DNA from: Intrasporangium_A sp039812505
GTDB taxonomy: Bacteria; Actinomycetota; Actinomycetes; Actinomycetales; Dermatophilaceae
Direction of reading: 5' to 3'
Assembly (NCBI RefSeq): GCF_039812505.1
Contig: NZ_JBDIAQ010000184.1
Location: forward strand, 1-5,973
DNA: 5,973 nt
The notes under the pieces are model-generated. The model saw nothing but the letters and a program-made list of their open reading frames with translations. It ran no database searches and was not told the origin of the DNA. Each line of letters begins with the position of its first letter. The stretch's first letter is position 1. The translations under genes and the position numbers were made by a program. Shown piece after piece: positions 1 through 5,132 of the stretch.

Positions 1-45
1 GAGCTGGTGGTCCGCGGCTCGACGGCCGCGGTGCGCCGCCGCTGA
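1..45 (+). CDS. LacI-family transcriptional regulator, C-terminal end only (partial)
   Basis: Frame 1 from the window edge reads ELVVRGSTAAVRRR and stops at TGA 43-45. The motif LVVRxST is the typical last strand of the periplasmic-binding-protein-like effector domain in LacI/GalR regulators, where it usually lies within about 15 residues of the C-terminus. The DNA-binding helix-turn-helix and effector pocket lie outside the window, so ligand and targets cannot be read. The gene converges on the otsAB operon. LacI-type regulators often control sugar genes, so a link to trehalose is possible but only inferred. Only 14 residues are visible, so the call rests on one motif plus context. Confidence 0.6.
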   Translation, partial: ELVVRGSTAAVRRR

Positions 46-56
46 CCCCCGCCGGC

Positions 57-132
57 GAGGACACCCGGGCCGGGGCGAGGACACCCGGGCCGGGGCGGAC
101 GGCCCGGGCCGGGGCGGACGCCCGGGTCGGCC
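57..132. repeat. GC-rich tandem repeat between convergent genes
   Basis: A 20-nt unit, GAGGACACCCGGGCCGGGGC, occurs twice in perfect tandem (57-76 and 77-96). A 19-nt variant follows at 97-115 (GGACGGCCCGGGCCGGGGC), and a decayed copy starts at 116 and runs to about 132. Each full copy carries the self-complementary core CCCGGG, and 101-110 (GGCCCGGGCC) is a perfect palindrome. The array lies between the stop of the LacI-type gene (45) and the stop of otsB (170). It may act as a U-less bidirectional transcription barrier, or it may simply be a slippage-prone array. No coding potential is evident. Confidence 0.8.
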
Positions 133-169
133 CGGACACCAGCGCTGGCGGACCGGAGGGGTCCTCGGC

Positions 170-976
170 TCAGCCGCGCCGGGTGCGTTCGGCGAGCAGG
201 TCGGCCAGCAGGGCCGCGACCGCGGTGGTGTCGGCGAGCCGGAACCGGGCCGCGCTCGGGCCCGGCCCGACCTTGACCGTGATGTCGCTCGGTTGCCCGA
301 ACCGGACGAAGACGTCCTCGTCGGTCACGTCGTCGCCGAGGTAGACCCGGGCGACCGGGTGCACCGCGGCGGCCAGCGCCAGCAGGGCGCTGCCCTTGTC
401 GGCCGCCGAGACCGACAGCTCGACGACGGACTTGCCGGCCAGCACGCGGACGCCGGGCTCGGGCTCGCCGAGCGCGCGCGCCTCGGCCAGCGCCACGCGG
501 GCGATCGGGTCCGGCAGGCCGCGGGTGTGCACCACCACCCCCGCCGCCTTGCGCTCGACGCGGGCCAGCGGGTGCCGGGCCGCCAGCCGGGCGCGCACCC
601 GGTGCTCCAGCGCGTCGAGGCGAGCCACGTCCTCGGCGGAGACCGAGACCGCGCTCATCGCCGCCCGGACGGCGGGGTCGGACGACTCGGCCCCGTGGCT
701 GGCGATCAGCGTGATGCCCGCGTCGGGGGTCAGGCCGGACAGTCGGCGCAGGGTCGCCAGGTCGCGGCCGGAGACCACCGCCACGCGCACCCCGGGCTGC
801 ATCGCCAGGCCGCGCAGGGTCGGCACGACCCCGGCGGTCGGCCGGACCGCGGCGGGGTCGCGCTGCAGCGACGCCAGGACCCCGTCGAAGTCCGTGGCGA
901 GCAGGAGGGGGTCGGCGGCGGCGGCGGGACCCAGCGCGTCGGCCAGCGCGTCCGCGCCGGTGCGGCCCGCGGTCAC
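170..976 (-). CDS. otsB: Trehalose-6-phosphate phosphatase (OtsB)
   Basis: It hydrolyses trehalose-6-phosphate to trehalose and phosphate in the cytosol, the second step of the OtsA-OtsB pathway. The 268-aa product is a normal length for a single-domain bacterial enzyme of the HAD superfamily. Motif I is DFDGVL (Asp29 nucleophile, Asp31 acid/base). Motif II is VVSGR (67-71, Ser69). SHGAE (93-97) is typical of trehalose phosphatases. GKSVVEL (181-187) followed by DKG (193-195) supplies the motif III lysine, and GDDVTDED (214-221) is the Mg-binding motif IV. The GTG start (976-974) overlaps the otsA stop (975-973) in a GTGA junction. GGAG (complement of 985-988) lies 8 nt upstream inside otsA, so translational coupling is likely. 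The stop is TGA at 172-170. All key residues are present. The first 20 residues are Ala-rich and poorly conserved in type. Confidence 0.95.
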   Translation of the reverse strand: MTAGRTGADALADALGPAAAADPLLLATDFDGVLASLQRDPAAVRPTAGVVPTLRGLAMQPGVRVAVVSGRDLATLRRLSGLTPDAGITLIASHGAESSDPAVRAAMSAVSVSAEDVARLDALEHRVRARLAARHPLARVERKAAGVVVHTRGLPDPIARVALAEARALGEPEPGVRVLAGKSVVELSVSAADKGSALLALAAAVHPVARVYLGDDVTDEDVFVRFGQPSDITVKVGPGPSAARFRLADTTAVAALLADLLAERTRRG

Positions 977-2409
977 GGCCCGTGCTCCGGACGGTCCGGT
1001 GCCGCGTCGAGAGCGGCCAGGAAACGCGCCGCCCAGCGCTGCACGTCGTGCTCGGCGACCCGGCGGCGCAGGGCCCGCATGATCCGCCGCTTCTCCGGCG
1101 CCGGGGTGTCGATGGCCCGCATGATCGTCTGCTTGAGCCCCTCGATGTCGTGCGGGTTGCAGGAGAAGGCCTGGTGCAGCTCGTGCCAGGCCCCGGTGAA
1201 CTCACTGAGCACCAACGCGCCGCCCAGGTCGAAGCGGCAGGTGACGTACTCCTTGGCGACGAGGTTCATCCCGTCGCGCAGCGGCGTGACGAGCATGACG
1301 TCGGCGGCCCGGAACAGCGCCGCCATCTCCTCGCGGGGGTAGGAGTGGTGCAGGTAGTGGACGGCGGGATAGCCCATCACCCCGAGGTCCCCGTTGATCC
1401 GCCCGACGGTCTGCTCGACGTCGGCGCGCAGGTGCTGGTAGGCCGCGACCCGCTCGCGGCTCGGGGTGGCCACCTGCACGAGCGTGACCTCGGGCGGTCC
1501 GAGCCGGCCCTCGGCCAGCAGCTCCTGGTAGGCCTTCAGCCGATGCCGGATCCCCTTCGTGTAGTCGAGCCGGTCGACCCCGAGCATGAGGAGCTTCGGG
1601 TCGCCCAGCGACCGGCGGATCTCCTGCATCCGGGCGGTCACGGAGGGCTCGCGGGCCAGTGCCTCCAGGCCCTTGAAGTCGACTGAGATCGGGATCGCGG
1701 CAGCACGCACGCGCCGGCCCGAGCCGTCGGTGACGGTCACCGACCCGGCCCTCGTCTCGGCGTGGATCAGCTGCCGGCAGGCGCGCACGAAGTTGCGGGC
1801 GTCGGCCTGGCGCTGGAAGCCGAGGAAGTCCGCGCCGAGCAGGCCCTCGAGCAGCGGCCCGCGCCACGGCAGCTGGGCGAACAGCTCGACCGGCGGGAAC
1901 GGGATGTGGTTGAACCACCCGATGCGCACGTCGGGACGCAGCGTGCGCACGTACGCCGGGACCAGCTGCAGCTGGTAGTCCTGGATCCAGACCCGGGCGC
2001 CGGGCGCGGCGACCTCGGCCACTGCCGCGGCGAAGCGCTGGTTGACGTGCTGGTAGGCCGCCCACCACTCCCGGTGGAACGAGGCCGCCACGATGACGTC
2101 GTGGTAGATCGGCCAGAGCGTGCCGTTGGAGAAGCCCTCGTAGTAGCGGTGGACCTCCTCGGCGCTCAGCCCGACCGGCACGAGGTGCACGCCGTCCTCG
2201 TCGAAGCGGTCCGGCGGGCTGCCGGGCTCGCCCGCCCAGCCGACCCAGGCGCCGGGCTGGGTGTGCATCACCGAGTCCATCGCCGTGACGAGCCCGCCGG
2301 GGCTGCGGCGCCACTCCGTCGCGCCGGACTCGGTGACGACCCGGTCCACGGGGAGCCGGTTGGCCGCGATCACGAGGTCGTAGGTCTTCGGCTTCGGGAT
2401 GGACGGCAC
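973..2409 (-). CDS. otsA: Trehalose-6-phosphate synthase (OtsA), GT20 family
   Basis: It transfers glucose from a nucleotide sugar (UDP-glucose in the classical enzyme; actinobacterial forms may accept others) to glucose-6-phosphate, giving trehalose-6-phosphate in the cytosol. With this start the protein has 478 aa, typical of the family. Motifs in this numbering: ANRLPVD (16-22); RSPGGL (35-40) in the N-terminal loop that binds glucose-6-phosphate; DYQLQLVP (144-151); FNHIPFPP (166-173); GVDRLDYTKGI (277-287), with the Arg and Lys that contact the nucleotide-sugar phosphates; and TPLRDGMNLVAKEYV (375-389), the donor-binding loop with Asp379 and Glu386. The open frame reaches a GTG at 2439. 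The GTG at 2409 is preferred because AGGAG (complement of 2418-2422) lies 8 nt upstream, while the 2439 GTG overlaps the predicted -10 box. It is first in an operon with otsB, overlapping by 4 nt. Confidence 0.95.
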   Translation of the reverse strand: MPSIPKPKTYDLVIAANRLPVDRVVTESGATEWRRSPGGLVTAMDSVMHTQPGAWVGWAGEPGSPPDRFDEDGVHLVPVGLSAEEVHRYYEGFSNGTLWPIYHDVIVAASFHREWWAAYQHVNQRFAAAVAEVAAPGARVWIQDYQLQLVPAYVRTLRPDVRIGWFNHIPFPPVELFAQLPWRGPLLEGLLGADFLGFQRQADARNFVRACRQLIHAETRAGSVTVTDGSGRRVRAAAIPISVDFKGLEALAREPSVTARMQEIRRSLGDPKLLMLGVDRLDYTKGIRHRLKAYQELLAEGRLGPPEVTLVQVATPSRERVAAYQHLRADVEQTVGRINGDLGVMGYPAVHYLHHSYPREEMAALFRAADVMLVTPLRDGMNLVAKEYVTCRFDLGGALVLSEFTGAWHELHQAFSCNPHDIEGLKQTIMRAIDTPAPEKRRIMRALRRRVAEHDVQRWAARFLAALDAAPDRPEHGP

Positions 2410-2417
2410 CGAATCAG

Positions 2418-2422
2418 CTCCT
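2418..2422 (-). promoter_or_regulatory. Ribosome binding site that decides the otsA start
   Basis: The - strand reads AGGAG here, followed by 8 nt and then GTG at 2409-2407. The upstream in-frame GTG at 2439 has no comparable purine-rich site ahead of it. This favours a protein 10 residues shorter than the longest open frame. Confidence 0.75.
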
Positions 2423-2437
2423 GGGGGTCGTGGCTCC

Positions 2438-2443
2438 ACTGTA
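2438..2443 (-). promoter_or_regulatory. Candidate -10 element of the otsAB promoter
   Basis: The - strand reads TACAGT (2443 down to 2438), a match to the TAnnnT pattern of the housekeeping sigma factor in actinobacteria. Transcription would start near 2431, giving a leader of about 22 nt that contains the AGGAG site. No convincing TTGACA-like -35 is present. The expected position, around 2461-2466, reads GCCCGA on this strand, so activator help or an extended contact may be needed. Confidence 0.5.
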
Positions 2444-2478
2444 ACCGTGCAGAACTGGCGTCGGGCCGCGCGCCGCTC

Positions 2479-2484
2479 TACTGT
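2479..2484 (+). promoter_or_regulatory. Candidate -10 element of the CBS-protein promoter
   Basis: TACTGT fits TAnnnT. A weak -35-like CTGGCG (2455-2460) lies 18 nt upstream. Transcription would start near 2491, leaving a leader of about 31 nt that carries the AGGAGG ribosome site. The predicted -35 zone coincides with that of the divergent otsAB promoter. Confidence 0.45.
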
Positions 2485-2510
2485 CGAGCCAAGAGCAACT
2501 CACGGTCGCG

Positions 2511-2516
2511 AGGAGG
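2511..2516 (+). promoter_or_regulatory. Ribosome binding site of the CBS-domain gene
   Basis: A full-consensus AGGAGG lies 5 nt before the GTG at 2522. It fixes the start there, even though the frame stays open upstream to an ATG at 2399 that lies inside the otsA coding region on the other strand. Confidence 0.85.
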
Positions 2517-2521
2517 TCGAC

Positions 2522-2953
2522 GTGAAGATTTCTGATGTGCTCCGGTCGAAGGGCTTCGGGGTCGTCACCATCACACCCGACGAGACGGTCTCCGGGCTGC
2601 TCGCGCTGTTCCACGAGAACCGCATCGGGGCGTGCGTCGTCAGCACCGACGGCAAGTCGGTCGACGGCATCGTCTCGGAACGCGACGTGGTGCGCAGCCT
2701 GCACACCGACGGCACCGCGATCCTGCTCGGCCCGGTCTCGCAGATCATGACCAGCGAGGTCACCACCGGCACGGCCGACGACGAGATCGCCACGCTGGCC
2801 GCCACGATGACCAACGAGCGCGTCCGGCACGTGCCGATCGTCGACGAGAGCGGGGCGCTGACCGCGATCGTCAGCATCGGCGACATCGTCAAGAGCCGCC
2901 TGAACGAGCTGCAGTCGGAGCGCGACCAGCTGCGGGACTACATCTCCCAGTAG
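2522..2953 (+). CDS. CBS-domain-pair protein (single Bateman module)
   Basis: This 143-aa stand-alone protein consists of two CBS repeats and a short helical tail. CBS1 spans about residues 7-62 and includes TITPDETVSGLLALF, IGACVV and GIVSERDVVR. CBS2 spans about 72-127 and includes VSQIMTSEV, RVRHVPIVDESG and AIVSIGDIVK. The charged C-terminal helix (RLNELQSERDQLRDYI, 126-141) is a common ending in this family and could be a short coiled coil. CBS pairs bind adenosine ligands such as AMP, ATP or SAM in clefts between repeats and form disc-shaped dimers. The Asp in SERDVV (54) and the Asp in SIGDIV (121) sit where ligand-ribose contacts are made in well-studied CBS proteins. No enzymatic or DNA-binding domain is attached, so the output is unknown. 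The length resembles mycobacterial hypoxic response protein 1, but orthology is not claimed. The start is a GTG set by a strong AGGAGG. Confidence 0.9.
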   Translation: MKISDVLRSKGFGVVTITPDETVSGLLALFHENRIGACVVSTDGKSVDGIVSERDVVRSLHTDGTAILLGPVSQIMTSEVTTGTADDEIATLAATMTNERVRHVPIVDESGALTAIVSIGDIVKSRLNELQSERDQLRDYISQ

Positions 2954-2970
2954 CAGTCGGCCGGGCCGCT

Positions 2971-2976
2971 TAACCT
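2971..2976 (+). promoter_or_regulatory. Candidate -10 element for a leaderless kinase transcript
   Basis: TAACCT matches TAnnnT and ends 7 nt before the ATG at 2984, the distance expected when transcription starts at the start codon itself. The only purine-rich stretch, AGGTGG (2977-2982), is 1 nt from the ATG, too close for a Shine-Dalgarno site. No clear -35 is visible. Read-through from the CBS gene, whose stop is 30 nt upstream, remains possible. Confidence 0.45.
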
Positions 2977-2983
2977 AGGTGGC

Positions 2984-4726
2984 ATGACGACCGACGACCG
3001 GACCGAGCAGGTCACCACGGTCGTGCCCTCCGGTGCCGGGTCCTCCGGTGCCGGGTCCGGCGAGCCGAGGCGGCCGCAACGGCTGGGGAGCTACCGGCTC
3101 GTCGAGCAGATCGGCGAGGGCGGGATGGGCGTGGTGCACCTTGCCCTGGACCCGCGCGGCCGGGCGGTGGCCATCAAGGTGCTGCGCACCCATGTCGCTG
3201 ACGACCCGGACGCCCGCGCCCGGCTCGGCCGTGAGGTCGAAACCCTGTCGCTGATCCGCGACGACCGGGTCGCAGGGGTCCTCGACGCCGATGTGATGGG
3301 CCCGCGCCCCTACATCGTCACGCGGTACGTCGCCGGCCCCTCGCTCGAGGAGGTGGTCGCCGAGCGCGGCCCGTTCGAGCCGGCGGCGCTGCTACGGCTG
3401 GCCCGGGGCATCGCCGAGGGGATCCGTGCGATCCACGCCTGCGGCGTCGTGCACCGCGACATCAAGCCCGGCAACGTCCTGCTCGAGGAGGGCGAGCCGG
3501 TGCTGATCGACTTCGGGATCGCCCACCTGCAGGACGACGTCAGGCACACCGTGGGCGGGCTGGTCATGGGCACCCCCGGCTACCTCTCGCCCGAGCTCGT
3601 CGAGGGCGCCGAGATTACCGACGCGACCGACTGGTGGGGCTGGGCCGCGACGATCACGTATGCCGCCTCCGGTCGCCCGCCGTTCGGGCGGGGACGGATG
3701 GCGGCGGTCCTCAGCCGGGTCCGGGCCGGTGAGGTCGACCTGACCGGGGTCGACCCGCGGCTGGTGCCGCTCCTGCGCGCCGCACTCGCGCCCGACCCCG
3801 GTGCCCGGCCGCACGCCGACGACGTCCTGGGAGCGCTGGAACAGTTCGCGAACGGACATGCCGCGACGGTCCCGGAGCCGTCCGGGCAGGTCTGGGACGA
3901 CCCCGCCCAGCACGGGCCACCTGGCTCGACCCGGGTGCTGACGCCACGGGGGACGGCGGTCCTGCCGGCCGTGCCGGAGGCGCCGGACGTCGGGGCCGGC
4001 GCCGGCTCGCCCTGGCCACCGCCCACCGGGGTCCCGGTGACCCCGGACGCCGGCTGGGCGGCATACCGCGAACCGGCGCAAGGCGACCACGACGAGGACG
4101 GGTGGGACGAGCAGCAGGTGGCCCCGGGGCCCGACCCCCGGGTCGGGCTGGCGCGCCGCACCGGCTCGCTGCTCGCGCTCGCGGCGGCCTGGCTCGGGCT
4201 GGCGGCGGCGATGCCGGGCATCGCGCTGTTCGTCCTGGCCGGCTGGTCGGTCCTGGGACGTGCCGTCGACAGGTCGATGACCGGACTGGTCCGGCGCCGC
4301 TACGACCGCGGCCGCCGGCGCAGCGACGTGCCGTGGGCGCTGGCGGCCAGCCCGTACCACCTGGTCGGCGGGGCGCTGGCGACCGTGCTGAGCCTGGTGC
4401 TGCCCGCCGGGGTGACCGTCGCGGCCATCTTCGCCTCGTCGCTGGTGGCGGCGGCGGTGCGCGGCGGCGAGCTGGCCCCCGGGTCGCCGGTCACGCTGCT
4501 GGCGGGGGGCGCGGCGGGCCTGCTCATGCTGTGGTGGGGCCCGGGCGGCACCTCGCTGCGGCGCGGCTCGCGGTCGGTCGTGCGCCGGGTCGTCCCGCGT
4601 GGCCTGCCGACCCAGGTCGTCGGGTTCGCCTGCGTGGCAGCGGGGTTGATCCTCGCGGCCGTGGCGCTCTCGCGGGGCGTGAGCCTCGACTGGCGGCCCT
4701 GGAGTGGCAACCCCTTCGGCGGCTGA
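2984..4726 (+). CDS. Membrane Ser/Thr protein kinase with multi-pass C-terminal domain
   Basis: The 580-aa product is a Hanks-type (PknB-like) kinase, predicted to phosphorylate Ser/Thr at the inner face of the membrane. After a Gly/Ser-rich N-terminus, the kinase domain covers about 37-287. It has the Gly loop GEGGMG (44-49), ATP-binding Lys65 in VAIK, Glu84 of helix C, catalytic loop HRDIKPGN (157-164; Asp159, Asn164), DFG (176-178), and activation segment 181-204 ending GTPGYLSPE, with Thr189 and Thr197 as possible phosphosites. Asp216 (DWWGW) fills the usual subdomain IX position. All catalytic residues are present, so it should be active. Residues 290-390 form a Pro/Gly/acidic linker. 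Hydrophobic stretches near 394-422, 456-490 (long enough for two helices), 502-518 and 544-563 suggest about five membrane passes, with a basic loop 429-447. There are no PASTA or other recognisable sensor domains, so the signal is unknown. It lies 30 nt after the CBS gene on the same strand. Confidence 0.93.
   Translation: MTTDDRTEQVTTVVPSGAGSSGAGSGEPRRPQRLGSYRLVEQIGEGGMGVVHLALDPRGRAVAIKVLRTHVADDPDARARLGREVETLSLIRDDRVAGVLDADVMGPRPYIVTRYVAGPSLEEVVAERGPFEPAALLRLARGIAEGIRAIHACGVVHRDIKPGNVLLEEGEPVLIDFGIAHLQDDVRHTVGGLVMGTPGYLSPELVEGAEITDATDWWGWAATITYAASGRPPFGRGRMAAVLSRVRAGEVDLTGVDPRLVPLLRAALAPDPGARPHADDVLGALEQFANGHAATVPEPSGQVWDDPAQHGPPGSTRVLTPRGTAVLPAVPEAPDVGAGAGSPWPPPTGVPVTPDAGWAAYREPAQGDHDEDGWDEQQVAPGPDPRVGLARRTGSLLALAAAWLGLAAAMPGIALFVLAGWSVLGRAVDRSMTGLVRRRYDRGRRRSDVPWALAASPYHLVGGALATVLSLVLPAGVTVAAIFASSLVAAAVRGGELAPGSPVTLLAGGAAGLLMLWWGPGGTSLRRGSRSVVRRVVPRGLPTQVVGFACVAAGLILAAVALSRGVSLDWRPWSGNPFGG
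3029..3058 (+). repeat. Perfect 15-nt tandem duplication in the kinase N-terminus
   Basis: TCCGGTGCCGGGTCC occurs twice back to back (3029-3043, 3044-3058), encoding SGAGS-SGAGS (residues 16-25) ahead of the kinase domain. It is an in-frame, flexible, slippage-prone segment. Copy number probably varies between strains without changing catalysis. Confidence 0.85.
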
Positions 4727-4774
4727 CCCGGGTCTTGCCGCGAGGCGCGTTGATAAAGGATCGGCCAAGAAAAG

Positions 4775-4791
4775 GTCACGAAAAAGTCTCG
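4775..4791 (+). promoter_or_regulatory. Direct-repeat activator-like site upstream of rpf (possible MtrA box)
   Basis: GTCACG (4775-4780) and GTCTCG (4786-4791) form a direct repeat with 11-bp periodicity, separated by AAAAA, inside an A-rich island that stands out from the GC-rich surroundings. It ends 8 bp before the predicted -35. GTCAC-type direct repeats before cell-wall hydrolase genes resemble binding sites reported for the response regulator MtrA. That assignment is inferred from the motif and target type. Other OmpR-family regulators are possible. Confidence 0.35.
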
Positions 4792-4798
4792 CCGACGG

Positions 4799-4828
4799 TT
4801 GTGCCGCGGGGCTCGCGTCCCGTACCTT
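4799..4828 (+). promoter_or_regulatory. Predicted rpf promoter (-35 TTGTGC, -10 TACCTT)
   Basis: TTGTGC (4799-4804) and TACCTT (4823-4828) are separated by 18 nt and both resemble housekeeping sigma elements. This is the best-formed promoter in the window. Transcription would start near 4835, giving a leader of about 298 nt that includes the riboswitch. The region from the kinase stop (4726) to 4774 holds no gene and no clear intrinsic terminator. Confidence 0.6.
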
Positions 4829-4860
4829 CGTAGCGCAGCGGCATCCGTTCGGAGGCCACC

Positions 4861-4913
4861 GAGGTCCCCTCCCCGGGCCTTCGGACCGTGCCGCTCCGTC
4901 CTGCCCGGACCTC
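4861..4913 (+). other. Extended hairpin in the rpf leader upstream of the aptamer
   Basis: Outer arms GAGGTCC (4861-4867) and GGACCTC (4907-4913) pair perfectly over 7 bp. Nested inside are GGGC/GCCC (4875-4878 with 4903-4906) and GGAC/GTCC (4883-4886 with 4898-4901). The structure lies within the predicted leader and is followed by TCTTCGG, without a real U-tract, so it is more likely a leader domain than a terminator. Its function is unknown. Confidence 0.45.
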
Positions 4914-4958
4914 TTCGGCGCAGGGCGCACAACTGCAAATGGCACCCACACACCGGTC

Positions 4959-5122
4959 CCTGAGCGCGCCGAGCCTCGCCAGCCAGGGACGTCGCCCGGC
5001 TCCTGCCGGGCCCGGGCGAGGACGGGGGACCCACTGGCCCGCACGGGCCTGGGGTGAGGTCGCGCGAGCGACGGGGCACCTGACGCCCCAACCCGACAGC
5101 TAACTCCGCAGGCGCCGTCAGG
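4959..5122 (+). promoter_or_regulatory. c-di-AMP riboswitch (ydaO-yuaA type) controlling rpf
   Basis: The conserved blocks of this class appear in order: a 5' P1 strand with GCGCC (4966-4970); GACGGGGGACCCA (5021-5033); GGGGTGA (5051-5057); AACCCGACAGCTAAC (5090-5104); and a 3' P1 strand GGCGC (5111-5115). Supporting stems are TCGCCCG/CGGGCGA (4992-4998 with 5013-5019), GGCCC/GGGCC (5036-5040 with 5045-5049), GTCGC/GCGAC with a GCGA loop (5059-5072) and GGGGC/GCCCC (5073-5077 with 5085-5089). P1 can be lengthened by CCTGA/TCAGG (4959-4963 with 5118-5122). Members of this class lower expression of cell-wall hydrolases, osmolyte and K+ transport genes when c-di-AMP is high, and they are known upstream of rpfA in Streptomyces. 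Only about 10 nt separate it from the ATG, so no independent terminator fits after it. Confidence 0.92.
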
Positions 5123-5127
5123 AAGGA
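5120..5127 (+). promoter_or_regulatory. Ribosome binding site of rpf, overlapping the aptamer edge
   Basis: AGGAAGGA ends 5 nt before the ATG at 5133. Its first three bases (5120-5122) also belong to TCAGG, which can extend riboswitch stem P1 or pair with an aptamer loop. The site could therefore be partly occluded by RNA structure. Confidence 0.8.
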
Positions 5128-5132
5128 TCACC

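Noticed and set aside
139..148. CCAGCGCTGG considered as an operator for the neighbouring LacI-family regulator
   Set aside because: It is a perfect palindrome with a central CG, but it lies downstream of both adjacent genes, not at a promoter.
293..1342. A 349-codon + strand open frame antisense to otsB and the end of otsA
   Set aside because: The composition is His/Arg/Gly-rich without any domain. Both sense genes have complete catalytic motifs.
1202..2314. A 370-codon open frame on the - strand inside otsA in another frame
   Set aside because: It encodes Arg/Ala/Pro-rich low-complexity sequence, overlaps the clear GT20 enzyme completely and has no ribosome site.
2399..2521. N-terminal extension of the CBS protein up to the ATG at 2399
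   Set aside because: It would overlap the otsA 5' end and both promoters. The extra residues are low-complexity, and a full AGGAGG marks GTG 2522.
4725..4734. GACCCGGGTC at the kinase stop considered as a terminator
   Set aside because: A perfect palindrome with no loop bases and no T-run cannot form a useful terminator hairpin.
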